Shown: piece by piece, positions 1 to 5,502 of the stretch | Layout: each line of letters opens with the position of its first letter | Position numbering within the stretch: the first letter of the stretch is position 1 | NCBI GenBank assembly: GCA_963596435.1 | Contig: CAVBMG010000119.1 | Span: forward strand, 1 to 7,962 | Reading direction: 5' to 3' | Length of the DNA stretch: 7,962 nucleotides | Source of the DNA: COE1 sp963596435 | GTDB taxonomy: Bacteria; Bacillota; Clostridia; Lachnospirales; Lachnospiraceae | Notes under the pieces: generated by a model | The model's database searches: none | Seen by the model: only the letters and a program-made list of their open reading frames with translations | Told to the model about the DNA's origin: nothing | Position numbers and translations under genes: made by a program

Positions 1-393
1 CCGGCGGCTTGCGATACAATCCTGACAAATCTGCGGGACTTTAACAGACAGTCCAAAGATTATGATGCAATCATTACAGGAGACCTTGGAAATGTGGGCA
101 AGGATGCCCTTTTTAAACTGCTGGAAGAACAGAAGGTGGATATCAGCGACAGATACTATGATTGTGGAATGTTAATGTATGATACGCAGAAGCAGGATGT
201 TCACGCAGGAGGAAGCGGCTGCGGTTGCTCCGCTACAGTGCTGTCAGCGTATTTGCTGCATAAGATAGAAGAGGGAGAATGGAACCGGATTCTGTTTGTT
301 CCTACCGGTGCATTATTGAATAAGACATCTTTTAACGAGGGACAGAATGTTCCCGGCATCGCCCATGGCGTCGTCATAGAAGCAATCGCATAA
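1..393 (+). CDS. spoVAD: Stage V sporulation protein AD, C-terminal part
   Basis: The reading frame is open from base 1, so the gene begins before the window; 130 residues and the TAA stop are present, about the last 40% of a family usually near 340 residues. The fragment starts PAACDTILTNLRDF and contains DAIITGDLGNVG, a small-residue stretch GGSGCGCSATVLSAYLL, and the ending VPGIAHGVVIEAIA, all characteristic of SpoVAD. SpoVAD has a thiolase-like fold, sits with the SpoVA channel proteins in the spore inner membrane region, and binds dipicolinic acid during its uptake into the forespore and release at germination (family knowledge). A terminator hairpin begins three bases after the stop, so no spoVAE follows directly in this transcript. 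The internal ATG at 94 is not the start, because the family sequence continues upstream of it. Recognition is by sequence memory, not by a search. Confidence 0.93.
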   Translation, partial: PAACDTILTNLRDFNRQSKDYDAIITGDLGNVGKDALFKLLEEQKVDISDRYYDCGMLMYDTQKQDVHAGGSGCGCSATVLSAYLLHKIEEGEWNRILFVPTGALLNKTSFNEGQNVPGIAHGVVIEAIA

Positions 394-395
394 AG

Positions 396-437
396 AAAAG
401 CACAGTCAGAGGCTCCGGAGGCTTGACTGTGCTTTTT
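396..437. terminator. Bidirectional Rho-independent terminator between convergent transcripts
   Basis: The arms AAAAGCACAGTCA (396-408) and TGACTGTGCTTTT (424-436) form a 13-bp perfect stem around a GC-rich loop containing the palindrome CTCCGGAG. On the plus strand the stem runs into TTTTT, which ends the spoVAD transcript. On the minus strand it is followed by TTTTCTTT, so it can also stop the leftward transcript carrying the small ORFs at 650-918. Confidence 0.9.
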
Positions 438-566
438 ATATTCATTGAAAAAACAGACTCTGTTATATGGAAGGCACATACAGTCATTTGTTTTGGGAAG
501 CTGTATGCATAAAAAGTAGGGGTTACGCATATATGGTTATGTTGACTGCAAGTGCTTTCTGTAAGC

Positions 567-612
567 GGCTTGAACCAGGCTGCATGGAAGGGTGATCGCA
601 GAGGTACAAGCC
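567..612. other. Imperfect long hairpin in the gene-free stretch 438-649
   Basis: GGCTTGAACC (567-576) pairs with GGTACAAGCC (603-612) with one mismatch, and inside it CTGC (580-583) pairs with GCAG (598-601) around a 14-base loop. There is no T-run on either side, so it does not look like a terminator. It lies 38 bases past the stop of the 47-residue minus-strand ORF and so could be a 3' UTR structure of the leftward transcript, or part of a small RNA on either strand. I see no gene with a convincing start in 438-649. Confidence 0.4.
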
Positions 613-649
613 TGCATCAGAAGAACTGTTTCCATACAATGATCACTGA

Positions 650-793
650 TTAGCTGTATAAGGATACGTGGTATTTGGCGGTACGAAAGATTTTATATGC
701 AATCGTTCCAATCAAAGACACTACGATATACAGAGTGGATAAAGCACCTACGCTTCCACCGATAATAATCAATAATAACAAGCCGATATTCAT
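650..793 (-). CDS. Tiny membrane protein, 47 residues, unrecognised
   Basis: The ORF starts MNIGLLLLIIIGGSVGAL and ends KYHVSLYS. Residues about 3-35 are almost entirely hydrophobic or small, enough for one long or two short membrane helices with a GG/G break near residues 12-16. A basic KIFRTAK segment follows, predicting a cytoplasmic C-terminus by the positive-inside rule. A good ribosome site AAGGAG (804-809, minus) lies 10 bases before the ATG. The start overlaps the stop of the upstream mini-gene as ATGA, which suggests translational coupling and supports both being real. It has no cysteine and no recognisable peptide pheromone or lantibiotic motif. Its function is unknown to me; a small subunit or regulator of a membrane complex, or a toxin-like peptide, are guesses. 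A plus-strand ORF over the same bases (675-884) lacks a ribosome site and was not chosen. Confidence 0.7.
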   Translation of the reverse strand: MNIGLLLLIIIGGSVGALSTLYIVVSLIGTIAYKIFRTAKYHVSLYS

Positions 794-918
794 TTTAAAC
801 TATCTCCTTCATTCGTTCTATTGTCAGAATCCTGACCATGATTCTCAAGCCACCAGACCCAGATGCCGGCAGCCGCTGCGATAATTGCCATAACGACAAA
901 TGCAATATTTTCAAACAT
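790..918 (-). CDS. Tiny membrane protein, 42 residues, unrecognised
   Basis: The ORF begins MFENIAFVVMAIIAAAAGIW. It has one clear membrane helix (residues about 5-24, alanine-rich) that ends in an aromatic belt WVWW, then a hydrophilic tail LENHGQDSDNRTNEGDSLK. The ribosome site AAAGGA (928-933, minus) stands 9 bases from the ATG. The stop TGA overlaps the ATG of the next mini-gene by the ATGA arrangement, so the two form a coupled pair. Only 33 bases separate the start from the attenuator-like hairpin at 952-988, and I see no -35/-10 pair there. It is therefore probably transcribed from the promoter at 1458-1486 by read-through. I do not recognise a family. Confidence 0.7.
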   Translation of the reverse strand: MFENIAFVVMAIIAAAAGIWVWWLENHGQDSDNRTNEGDSLK

Positions 919-951
919 AATATAGTATCCTTTCTGCTATGATTCTGAAAA

Positions 952-988
952 AAGGGTACAAAAACCAAAGGGTAGTCAATGTACCCTT
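952..988 (-). terminator. Terminator or attenuator with alternative second arms
   Basis: Read leftward, AAGGGTACA (988-980) pairs with TGTACCCTT (960-952), 9 bp, and runs into TTTTTTC, a standard terminator after the exported-protein gene. The same first arm can instead pair with a nearer TACCCTT (974-968), giving a 7-bp stem with a 7-base loop that is itself followed by GGTTTTTG. The plus strand therefore shows AAGGGTA twice (952-958 and 968-974) and its complement once (982-988). Its position between two same-strand gene groups fits partial termination. Confidence 0.75.
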
Positions 989-1006
989 AAAAACAATATG
1001 TTTGAA

Positions 1007-1417
1007 TTATGCAGCTGCTTTCTTGCCATCTTTGTGATGGATGTAGTCAACGATCACGGAAGTGCTGTGTGACGCAGAACCGTAGACAGGCGACAATACA
1101 ATAGAAGTATGTGGAAATGTCTGCAGCAGAATGTCTGCAGATAACAGGCTGACATCAGTCCCTCTGCCTGTTCTGGAATTGTTACGACGCACGTTCAGCT
1201 GAATCGTATTACCGACAGGCTTGCCTATGGATTCTTCCATATAGATCTGCCTGGATAAGGATGTATTCTGTGAAGAACGTAACGTGGAATCTGCCTGTGA
1301 GACTAGCTGGTACGCCAAAGAGGAATCTGCTTCAATATTCTCAAAGCACATCCCAAGGAACAGCATGGATAGAATTAGGATAAAGCATATGCTTTTATGC
1401 TGCTTTCTACTGTTCAT
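1007..1417 (-). CDS. Exported or membrane-anchored protein of unknown function, 136 residues
   Basis: I chose the ATG at 1417 because AAGAGG/AGAGGTG (1422-1429, minus) lies 4-6 bases before it. The longer in-frame start at 1459 falls inside the -10 of the predicted promoter and so upstream of the likely transcript start. The N-terminus MNSRKQHK is basic and followed by a hydrophobic core (SICFILILSMLFLGM) and then CFENIEADSS, a signal peptide or anchor. A cysteine at residue 24 follows LGM, which is not a good lipobox, so cleavage near IEA-D is the alternative. The mature part is Ser/Thr/Gln-rich with no recognised fold, and the end SVIVDYIHHKDGKKAAA is distinctive. My impression is that similar short exported proteins ending in YIHxxDGKK occur as unnamed proteins in Lachnospiraceae, but I cannot check this. 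Two mini membrane proteins follow on the same strand. Confidence 0.75.
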   Translation of the reverse strand: MNSRKQHKSICFILILSMLFLGMCFENIEADSSLAYQLVSQADSTLRSSQNTSLSRQIYMEESIGKPVGNTIQLNVRRNNSRTGRGTDVSLLSADILLQTFPHTSIVLSPVYGSASHSTSVIVDYIHHKDGKKAAA

Positions 1418-1457
1418 AGCACACCTCTTATGTAACACACTACAAATTCTATTTTGC

Positions 1458-1486
1458 ATTGTAGCAGATGCATTTATAATTTACAA
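1458..1486 (-). promoter_or_regulatory. Sigma-A-type promoter with extended -10 for the leftward island
   Basis: On the minus strand there is TTGTAA (1486-1481), a 17-base spacer, and TACAAT (1463-1458) preceded by TGC, an extended -10. Transcription should start near 1451, giving a 5' leader of about 33 bases before the ATG at 1417. Confidence 0.7.
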
Positions 1487-1645
1487 GCGTTGTTTTAGAA
1501 ACAATGTAAGAATAAAGAGTAATATATTCTGATGTTGCGCTATTTTATTTGTATTTTTTTATAAAATATATAAGTATTCTTCCATAATAATACAATTATG
1601 AATATAATATAAAAAATGAAAAAATTTATGTATTTTTTTACAAAA

Positions 1646-1662
1646 GAGTGTATAATACACTC
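1646..1662 (+). promoter_or_regulatory. Palindromic operator candidate over the probable -10 of the chemoreceptor gene
   Basis: GAGTGTATAATACACTC is a perfect 17-bp palindrome (8-bp arms about a central A at 1654), and its centre contains a consensus -10, TATAAT (1651-1656). No good -35 is seen 16-18 bases upstream (only ATGTAT or similar), so the promoter may need an activator, or the sequence may be a repressor site covering the -10. No SigD-type TAAA-N15-GCCGATAA pattern is seen. The implied leader before the ATG at 1763 is about 100 bases. Confidence 0.45.
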
Positions 1663-1696
1663 GAAAAACATGAGATAACAGTAAAGTTCAATCTAC

Positions 1697-1741
1697 AATG
1701 TACGTTCAGAAGCTTCCAGCTAAAGCGCCTGAGAGTACATT
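1697..1741 (+). promoter_or_regulatory. Structured leader hairpin before the chemoreceptor gene
   Basis: Three stacked helices fold one on another: AATGTAC (1697-1703) with GTACATT (1735-1741), TTCAG (1705-1709) with CTGAG (1729-1733, one G-U), and GCTT (1712-1715) with AAGC (1723-1726). They are separated by a G/A mismatch and a 2x2 internal loop, and closed by the loop CCAGCTA. The structure ends ten bases before the GGAGGAG ribosome site. It does not match the c-di-GMP-I or -II riboswitch patterns as I remember them, and it has no T-run. Confidence 0.45.
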
Positions 1742-1762
1742 ACAGTCAACGGAGGAGAAATT

Positions 1763-3451
1763 ATGAAACTGAAAGAGAAACTAGGGCAATTAAGTCTGCG
1801 TAGAAGACTGACGTATGGATATAAGCTGGTAATTCAGCTGATGATCGTATCAGGAATCCTTTTCCTGGCTATCATATTATTGCTTTTCAGTAATATGTCC
1901 AGCTATGTCAGCAAAGTAAACAGAGCTGATACAGCAGTTAAGATATGTAGAATAGATGTGAACTCAGCAGCCAGAAATATCCGTGAAATGGCATTAAATA
2001 ATGATGAATCCAGCTATGCTGATTATGTACAGACAGTGGAAGCTCAGCTGGCAGAAGTAGACAGTGAACTGAAGGCACTGAAAGAGACCGGAGTCATTGA
2101 AGATGCACTCTATACAAGATATTCACAGGCTTTAAACGATTGGGGCAAGATCGGTTACGCAATTATGGAGGATATACAGGCGGGCAAGGACGCAGAAGCA
2201 ATTGATGCCATCCTGAATCAGTGTACACCTGCATTGGATCAGGTCGTCAGCATAGGAGAGGAACTGGACCAGGTCACAAATGTCCTCAGTAATCAGACAG
2301 TAAGAGATACTCTGATTCTGGCTGTTGCAGGCGTAATTGTTGTTATATTGTTCGTTGTAATCGCAGTAATTGCATCAAACAAGACAGGAAGTATTATCAT
2401 AGATTCCATACTTGCTCCATTAAATGCGATAGAAGATGTGGCAAAGGAATTATCAGAAGGTAACTTACATAGTAATCTGGAATATCGTTCCGAGGATGAG
2501 ATCGGTAAGCTGGCACACAGTCTGCGTAAGTCTATCCGTATTCTGGGTTCTTATGTAGATGATATTGGACGCGCTATGAAAGAGTTCTCCAGTGGTAATT
2601 TCGATGTGAAACCTCAGGTAGAATGGAGAGGCGATTTTGTTGGAATACTGGATTCCTTTATGGCTTTTGAAAAGAGTATGAGTGATACGGTAAAAGGTAT
2701 TCAGCGGTCAGCAAACGAGGTATCTTCCGGTTCTGAACAGGTAGCACAGAGCTCTACAGATCTGGCACAGGGAGCTACAGACCAGGCAGCAGTAGTAGAG
2801 GAATTAACGGCTACAGTAACGAATGTAGCAGACCAGGTAGCCAAGAATGCAGAGAATGCAAGACAGATCAGCGGTAAAGTAGAAGGACTGGGCAACCAGA
2901 TTCTGGAGAGCAATGGAAAGATGCAGGAAATGGTGGCTTCCATGAATGAAATCAACAATGCATCCAGAGAAATTGACAAGATTATTGCTACAATTAATGA
3001 GATTGCTTCCCAGACAAATCTGCTGGCACTGAATGCTTCTATTGAAGCAGCAAGAGCCGGTGAGGCAGGCAAGGGATTTGCGGTAGTTGCAGATCAGGTT
3101 ACCGTTCTGGCAGATCAGAGTGCCAATGCAGCAAAGGAATCAGCAGGATTGATAGAGACTTCTGTTAAGGCTGTGGAAAAAGGTATGGTCATTGCAGAAA
3201 ACACAGCAGCGCAGTTGGGTGAAGTGGCAGACCACTCCAAGGTAATCACACAGGAAGTAAATGGTGTTGCGGAGACTTTGAAAGCACAGACAGAGGCAAT
3301 CCATCAGATCAATGAAGGTATCGAGCATATCAATGATGTTGTACAGACCAATTCAGCAACTTCTCAGGAATGTGCCGCATCCAGCCAGGAGATGAGCAGT
3401 GAGGCGGAGAACCTGAAGAATCTGATCAGCAAATTTAAAGTGACACATTAG
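1763..3451 (+). CDS. Methyl-accepting chemotaxis protein
   Basis: This 562-residue transmembrane chemoreceptor senses a ligand outside the cell and controls CheA through CheW. The start has GGAGGAG five bases upstream. After a basic N-terminus, TM1 spans about 24-43. An extracytoplasmic helical domain, 44-183, fits the four-helix-bundle sensor type. TM2 spans about 184-204. A HAMP domain follows, with Pro219 and DEIG at 245-248, then a second HAMP-like segment (about 264-305, with SSGNFDV and RGDFVG). The signalling coiled coil runs 311-562. Its tip, about 413-451, carries EIASQTNLLALN and IEAARAGEAGKGFAVVAD, the most conserved part of the family. Just after the tip the usual E-V-R-x-L-A reads Q-V-T-V-L-A. 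No CheR/CheB pentapeptide tether is seen; the end is KFKVTH. It is a monocistronic unit with its own terminator and no che or flagellar genes alongside. The ligand cannot be predicted. Confidence 0.95.
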   Translation: MKLKEKLGQLSLRRRLTYGYKLVIQLMIVSGILFLAIILLLFSNMSSYVSKVNRADTAVKICRIDVNSAARNIREMALNNDESSYADYVQTVEAQLAEVDSELKALKETGVIEDALYTRYSQALNDWGKIGYAIMEDIQAGKDAEAIDAILNQCTPALDQVVSIGEELDQVTNVLSNQTVRDTLILAVAGVIVVILFVVIAVIASNKTGSIIIDSILAPLNAIEDVAKELSEGNLHSNLEYRSEDEIGKLAHSLRKSIRILGSYVDDIGRAMKEFSSGNFDVKPQVEWRGDFVGILDSFMAFEKSMSDTVKGIQRSANEVSSGSEQVAQSSTDLAQGATDQAAVVEELTATVTNVADQVAKNAENARQISGKVEGLGNQILESNGKMQEMVASMNEINNASREIDKIIATINEIASQTNLLALNASIEAARAGEAGKGFAVVADQVTVLADQSANAAKESAGLIETSVKAVEKGMVIAENTAAQLGEVADHSKVITQEVNGVAETLKAQTEAIHQINEGIEHINDVVQTNSATSQECAASSQEMSSEAENLKNLISKFKVTH

Positions 3452-3468
3452 AAATTCTATACAGGCAG

Positions 3469-3501
3469 AAAAAGGCAGGAGCCCGATTCCTGCCTTTTTT
3501 T
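3469..3501 (+). terminator. Rho-independent terminator of the chemoreceptor gene
   Basis: AAAAAGGCAGGA (3469-3480) pairs with TCCTGCCTTTTT (from 3488) around the loop GCCCGAT, ending in seven T residues. The next promoter starts three bases later. Confidence 0.92.
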
Positions 3502-3503
3502 GC

Positions 3504-3532
3504 TTGACAAGAGATGAAAAATACGTTATCCT
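3504..3532 (+). promoter_or_regulatory. Sigma-A-type promoter of the aldolase-dapF operon
   Basis: A consensus -35 TTGACA (3504-3509), a 17-base spacer, and -10 TATCCT (3527-3532). Predicted transcription starts near 3539, about 60 bases before the ATG at 3598. This also argues for the shorter start of the gene. Confidence 0.75.
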
Positions 3533-3597
3533 ATCCATAGTTAATTTAGCGGTTTAAAGCGTTGAACCACGAAAAACACAGACAGGAGGAAAAAATA

Positions 3598-4581
3598 ATG
3601 GGTCGTGACAGACAGGGAACATTGGTATCTTACCGTCCCGATATCAAGGTTTTGGATTGTACATTAAGAGATGGTGGTCTGGTAAATAATTTCGCTTTTT
3701 CTGATGAGTTTGTAAGAGATTTATATCTTGCTAACATCAAGGCAGGCGTTGACTATATGGAGTTTGGATATAAGGCATCTAAGGAGATCTTTGACCCGGA
3801 GAAATTCGGCAAGTGGAAGTTCTGTAACGAGAAGGACATTCGTAATATCGTTGGAGATAATAAGACGGACATGAAGATATCTGTTATGGCAGATGTTGGA
3901 AGAACAGATTTTAAGAAGGATATCCTGAATAAAAAAGACAGTGTCATTGATCTGGTGCGTGTTGCCACATATATCAACACCATCCCCGCAGCAATTGAGA
4001 TGCTGGAAGACGCCAAGAAAAAGGGCTATGAGACTACAGTTAATATCATGGCGGTATCCAAGGTCAATGAGGATGATCTGGAGACTGGTCTGGAATTGCT
4101 GGCACAGAGCAGCGTTGATGTCATTTATCTGGTAGACAGCTTTGGTGCTTTTTATCCGGAGCAGATCGAGAGACTCAGTGACAAATACCTTAATGTAGCG
4201 GTAAAGTACAATAAGAAAGTGGGTATTCATGCCCATAATAATCAGCAGCTTGCTTTTGCCAATACGATAGAAGCATTATCCATGGGCGTAAGCTATCTGG
4301 ATGCGACAGTCAGCGGTATGGGAAGAGGAGCCGGTAACTGCTACATGGAACTGCTTCTGAGCTTCCTCAGAAATCCCAGATACAATAAGCTGGCAATCAT
4401 GAGCTTTGTAGAGAAGCATATGCTCAAGCTGAAAGAGGAAGGCGTCGTATGGGGATATGATATTCCATATCTGCTGACAGGGACACTTAACAGCCATCCT
4501 TCTTCTGCGATTAACTTTATCAAAGAGAATAGAACGGATTATGCAATGTTCTATCAGGAGCTGATTGATAATACGTTATAA
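3598..4581 (+). CDS. DRE-TIM aldolase/lyase family protein (4-hydroxy-2-oxovalerate aldolase-like)
   Basis: The 327-residue start at ATG 3598 is set by AGGAGG (3584-3589) eight bases upstream; an in-frame TTG at 3562 has no ribosome site. It is a TIM-barrel metal-dependent enzyme of the HMG-CoA lyase-like superfamily. VLDCTLRDGG (residues 18-27) carries the metal Asp20 and catalytic Arg24. GIHAHNN (209-215) carries the metal histidines 211 and 213. VDSFGAFYP (179-187) and SGMGRGAGN (239-247) are further family signatures. The superfamily cleaves or forms C-C bonds next to a 2-oxo acid or acyl-CoA. Length and the short C-terminus resemble the hydroxyoxovalerate-aldolase-like branch rather than isopropylmalate or homocitrate synthases, which carry extra C-terminal domains. 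No acetaldehyde dehydrogenase partner is adjacent, so the classical catechol meta-cleavage role is unlikely. dapF follows 29 bases later without a terminator. Family confidence is high; the substrate is unknown. Confidence 0.88.
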   Translation: MGRDRQGTLVSYRPDIKVLDCTLRDGGLVNNFAFSDEFVRDLYLANIKAGVDYMEFGYKASKEIFDPEKFGKWKFCNEKDIRNIVGDNKTDMKISVMADVGRTDFKKDILNKKDSVIDLVRVATYINTIPAAIEMLEDAKKKGYETTVNIMAVSKVNEDDLETGLELLAQSSVDVIYLVDSFGAFYPEQIERLSDKYLNVAVKYNKKVGIHAHNNQQLAFANTIEALSMGVSYLDATVSGMGRGAGNCYMELLLSFLRNPRYNKLAIMSFVEKHMLKLKEEGVVWGYDIPYLLTGTLNSHPSSAINFIKENRTDYAMFYQELIDNTL

Positions 4582-4610
4582 ATTTATGGGATTGAGAAAA
4601 GGGACGAATT

Positions 4611-5453
4611 ATGAAATTTACAAAAATGCAGGGTTGTGGGAATGATTATGTATATGTAAATGGGATGGAGGAGAAGATTGCGCCAGAGAAGAAGCCGGAG
4701 TTGGTAAGAAGGCTTAGCGACAGGCATTTCGGTATCGGTGGTGATGGTGTCATTTTTATCAATGCATCTTCTCATGCTGATTTTGAGATGGAGATGTACA
4801 ATGCGGATGGAACAAGAGCACAGATGTGTGGAAATGGTATCCGCTGTGTTGCAAAATATGTGTATGATAATCATTTAACAGATAAGACCAATCTGAGTAT
4901 TGAGAGCTTTGGCAAGATAAAATACATAGAACTGACGCTGGGAGAAGATGGTAAGGTATCCATGGTGAAGGTCAACATGGGAGCGCCGATCCTGAAGGCG
5001 GCAGAAGTTCCTGTGATATCTGACAATGAGCAGGTTGTGGATGAAGAGATAGAGGTAGAAGGTAAGATTTACCGAATGACCTGCGTATCCATGGGAAATC
5101 CGCATGCGGTAGTATTTATGGATGATGTGGCACATCTGGATATAGAGAAGATTGGTCCTTATTTTGAGAATCATAAGAGATTCCCGGAGAGAACGAATAC
5201 AGAATTTGTCCATGTAATTGATGACAGTCATGTGGAAATGCGTGTATGGGAGAGAGGGACAGGCGAAACACTGGCATGTGGAACCGGCTGCTGTGCAACT
5301 ACCGTAGCATGCGTGATAAATGGTTTGACGAAACACACAGTTGCTGTTAAACTATTAGGTGGCGAATTGTCATGCGAATGGGATACAGAGGCGAATCTTG
5401 TTTATATGACGGGTCCGGCTGTTTCCGTATTCAATGGCGAAATTGAGATTTAA
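4611..5453 (+). CDS. dapF: Diaminopimelate epimerase
   Basis: This 280-residue protein is the usual family length. It converts LL- to meso-diaminopimelate by a two-cysteine, cofactor-free racemization in the cytoplasm, supplying lysine and peptidoglycan. The start MKFTKMQGCGNDYVYVNG gives the N-terminal GND motif. The first catalytic cysteine, Cys73, lies in AQMCGNGIRC. The second, Cys223, lies in GTGETLACGTGCCATT, and MGNPHAVVF (161-169) and ERTNTEFV (193-200) are also typical. Where the family usually reads ACGTGA, here it is ACGTGCC, adding Cys227 and Cys228 near the active site. The ribosome site is a modest AAAAGGGA. It is co-transcribed with the upstream aldolase-like gene, and a terminator follows the stop at once. 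No other dap or lys genes lie in the window. Confidence 0.96.
   Translation: MKFTKMQGCGNDYVYVNGMEEKIAPEKKPELVRRLSDRHFGIGGDGVIFINASSHADFEMEMYNADGTRAQMCGNGIRCVAKYVYDNHLTDKTNLSIESFGKIKYIELTLGEDGKVSMVKVNMGAPILKAAEVPVISDNEQVVDEEIEVEGKIYRMTCVSMGNPHAVVFMDDVAHLDIEKIGPYFENHKRFPERTNTEFVHVIDDSHVEMRVWERGTGETLACGTGCCATTVACVINGLTKHTVAVKLLGGELSCEWDTEANLVYMTGPAVSVFNGEIEI
5325..5353 (+). promoter_or_regulatory. Possible promoter inside dapF for the O-acylation genes
   Basis: TTGACG (5325-5330), a 17-base spacer, and TAAACT (5348-5353). The -10 matches consensus at four of six positions only. It is of interest because no other promoter space exists between the dapF terminator and the next gene. Chance occurrence within coding DNA is quite possible. 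Confidence 0.25.
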
Positions 5454-5459
5454 ATCAGG

Positions 5460-5487
5460 AAAGAGTCTTGTATAAAGGCTCTTTTTT
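5460..5487 (+). terminator. Rho-independent terminator after dapF, abutting the next ribosome site
   Basis: AAAGAGTCTT (5460-5469) pairs with AAGGCTCTTT (5475-5484), 10 bp with one G-U, around GTATA, and continues into T residues to 5487. The GGAGG of the next gene begins at 5493, so any transcript reaching that gene from upstream must cross this hairpin. Confidence 0.85.
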
Positions 5488-5502
5488 AGTTTGGAGGATG
5501 TT

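Larger units (their letters stand above)
1464..1762. other. AT-rich divergent control region
   Basis: This stretch separates the leftward island from the rightward chemoreceptor gene. Bases about 1530-1645 are very AT-rich with runs of T and A, suited to UP-element or bent-DNA behaviour. The right end holds the palindrome and -10 at 1646-1662, the leader hairpin at 1697-1741, and the ribosome site GGAGGAG (1751-1757). I see no protein-coding gene in it; a plus ORF at 1284-1532 is only an overlap with the minus gene. Confidence 0.6.

Noticed and set aside
201..530. Minus-strand ORF of 109 codons
   Set aside because: It runs through the terminator and the antisense of spoVAD, has no ribosome site, and is a shadow of the real gene.
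567..612. tRNA or T-box element suggested by GGTTCAAGCC on the minus strand
   Set aside because: No acceptor, D or anticodon arms can be drawn, and no T-box TGGNACCGCG sequence is present.
675..884. Plus-strand ORF of 69 codons
   Set aside because: It lacks a ribosome site, has mixed composition, and lies opposite two minus-strand mini-ORFs that each have a good ribosome site.
1418..1459. Longer N-terminus of the exported protein (start at 1459)
   Set aside because: The ATG lies inside the predicted -10, so it would not be in the RNA; the ATG at 1417 has the ribosome site.
1284..1532. Plus-strand ORF of 82 codons over the exported-protein start and promoter
   Set aside because: It overlaps the minus gene and its promoter and has no ribosome site.
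1665..1762. c-di-GMP riboswitch in the chemoreceptor leader
   Set aside because: The conserved core sequences of class I (ACGCAAAGC and the GNRA tetraloop helix) are absent, and class II is not recognisable.
3562..3597. TTG start extending the aldolase-like protein by 12 residues
   Set aside because: There is no ribosome site before it, whereas AGGAGG precedes ATG 3598; the extra residues just read through the ribosome site.
5491..5502. TTG start extending the MBOAT protein by four residues
   Set aside because: The TTG overlaps the GGAGG site itself, and ATG 5503 is correctly spaced from it.
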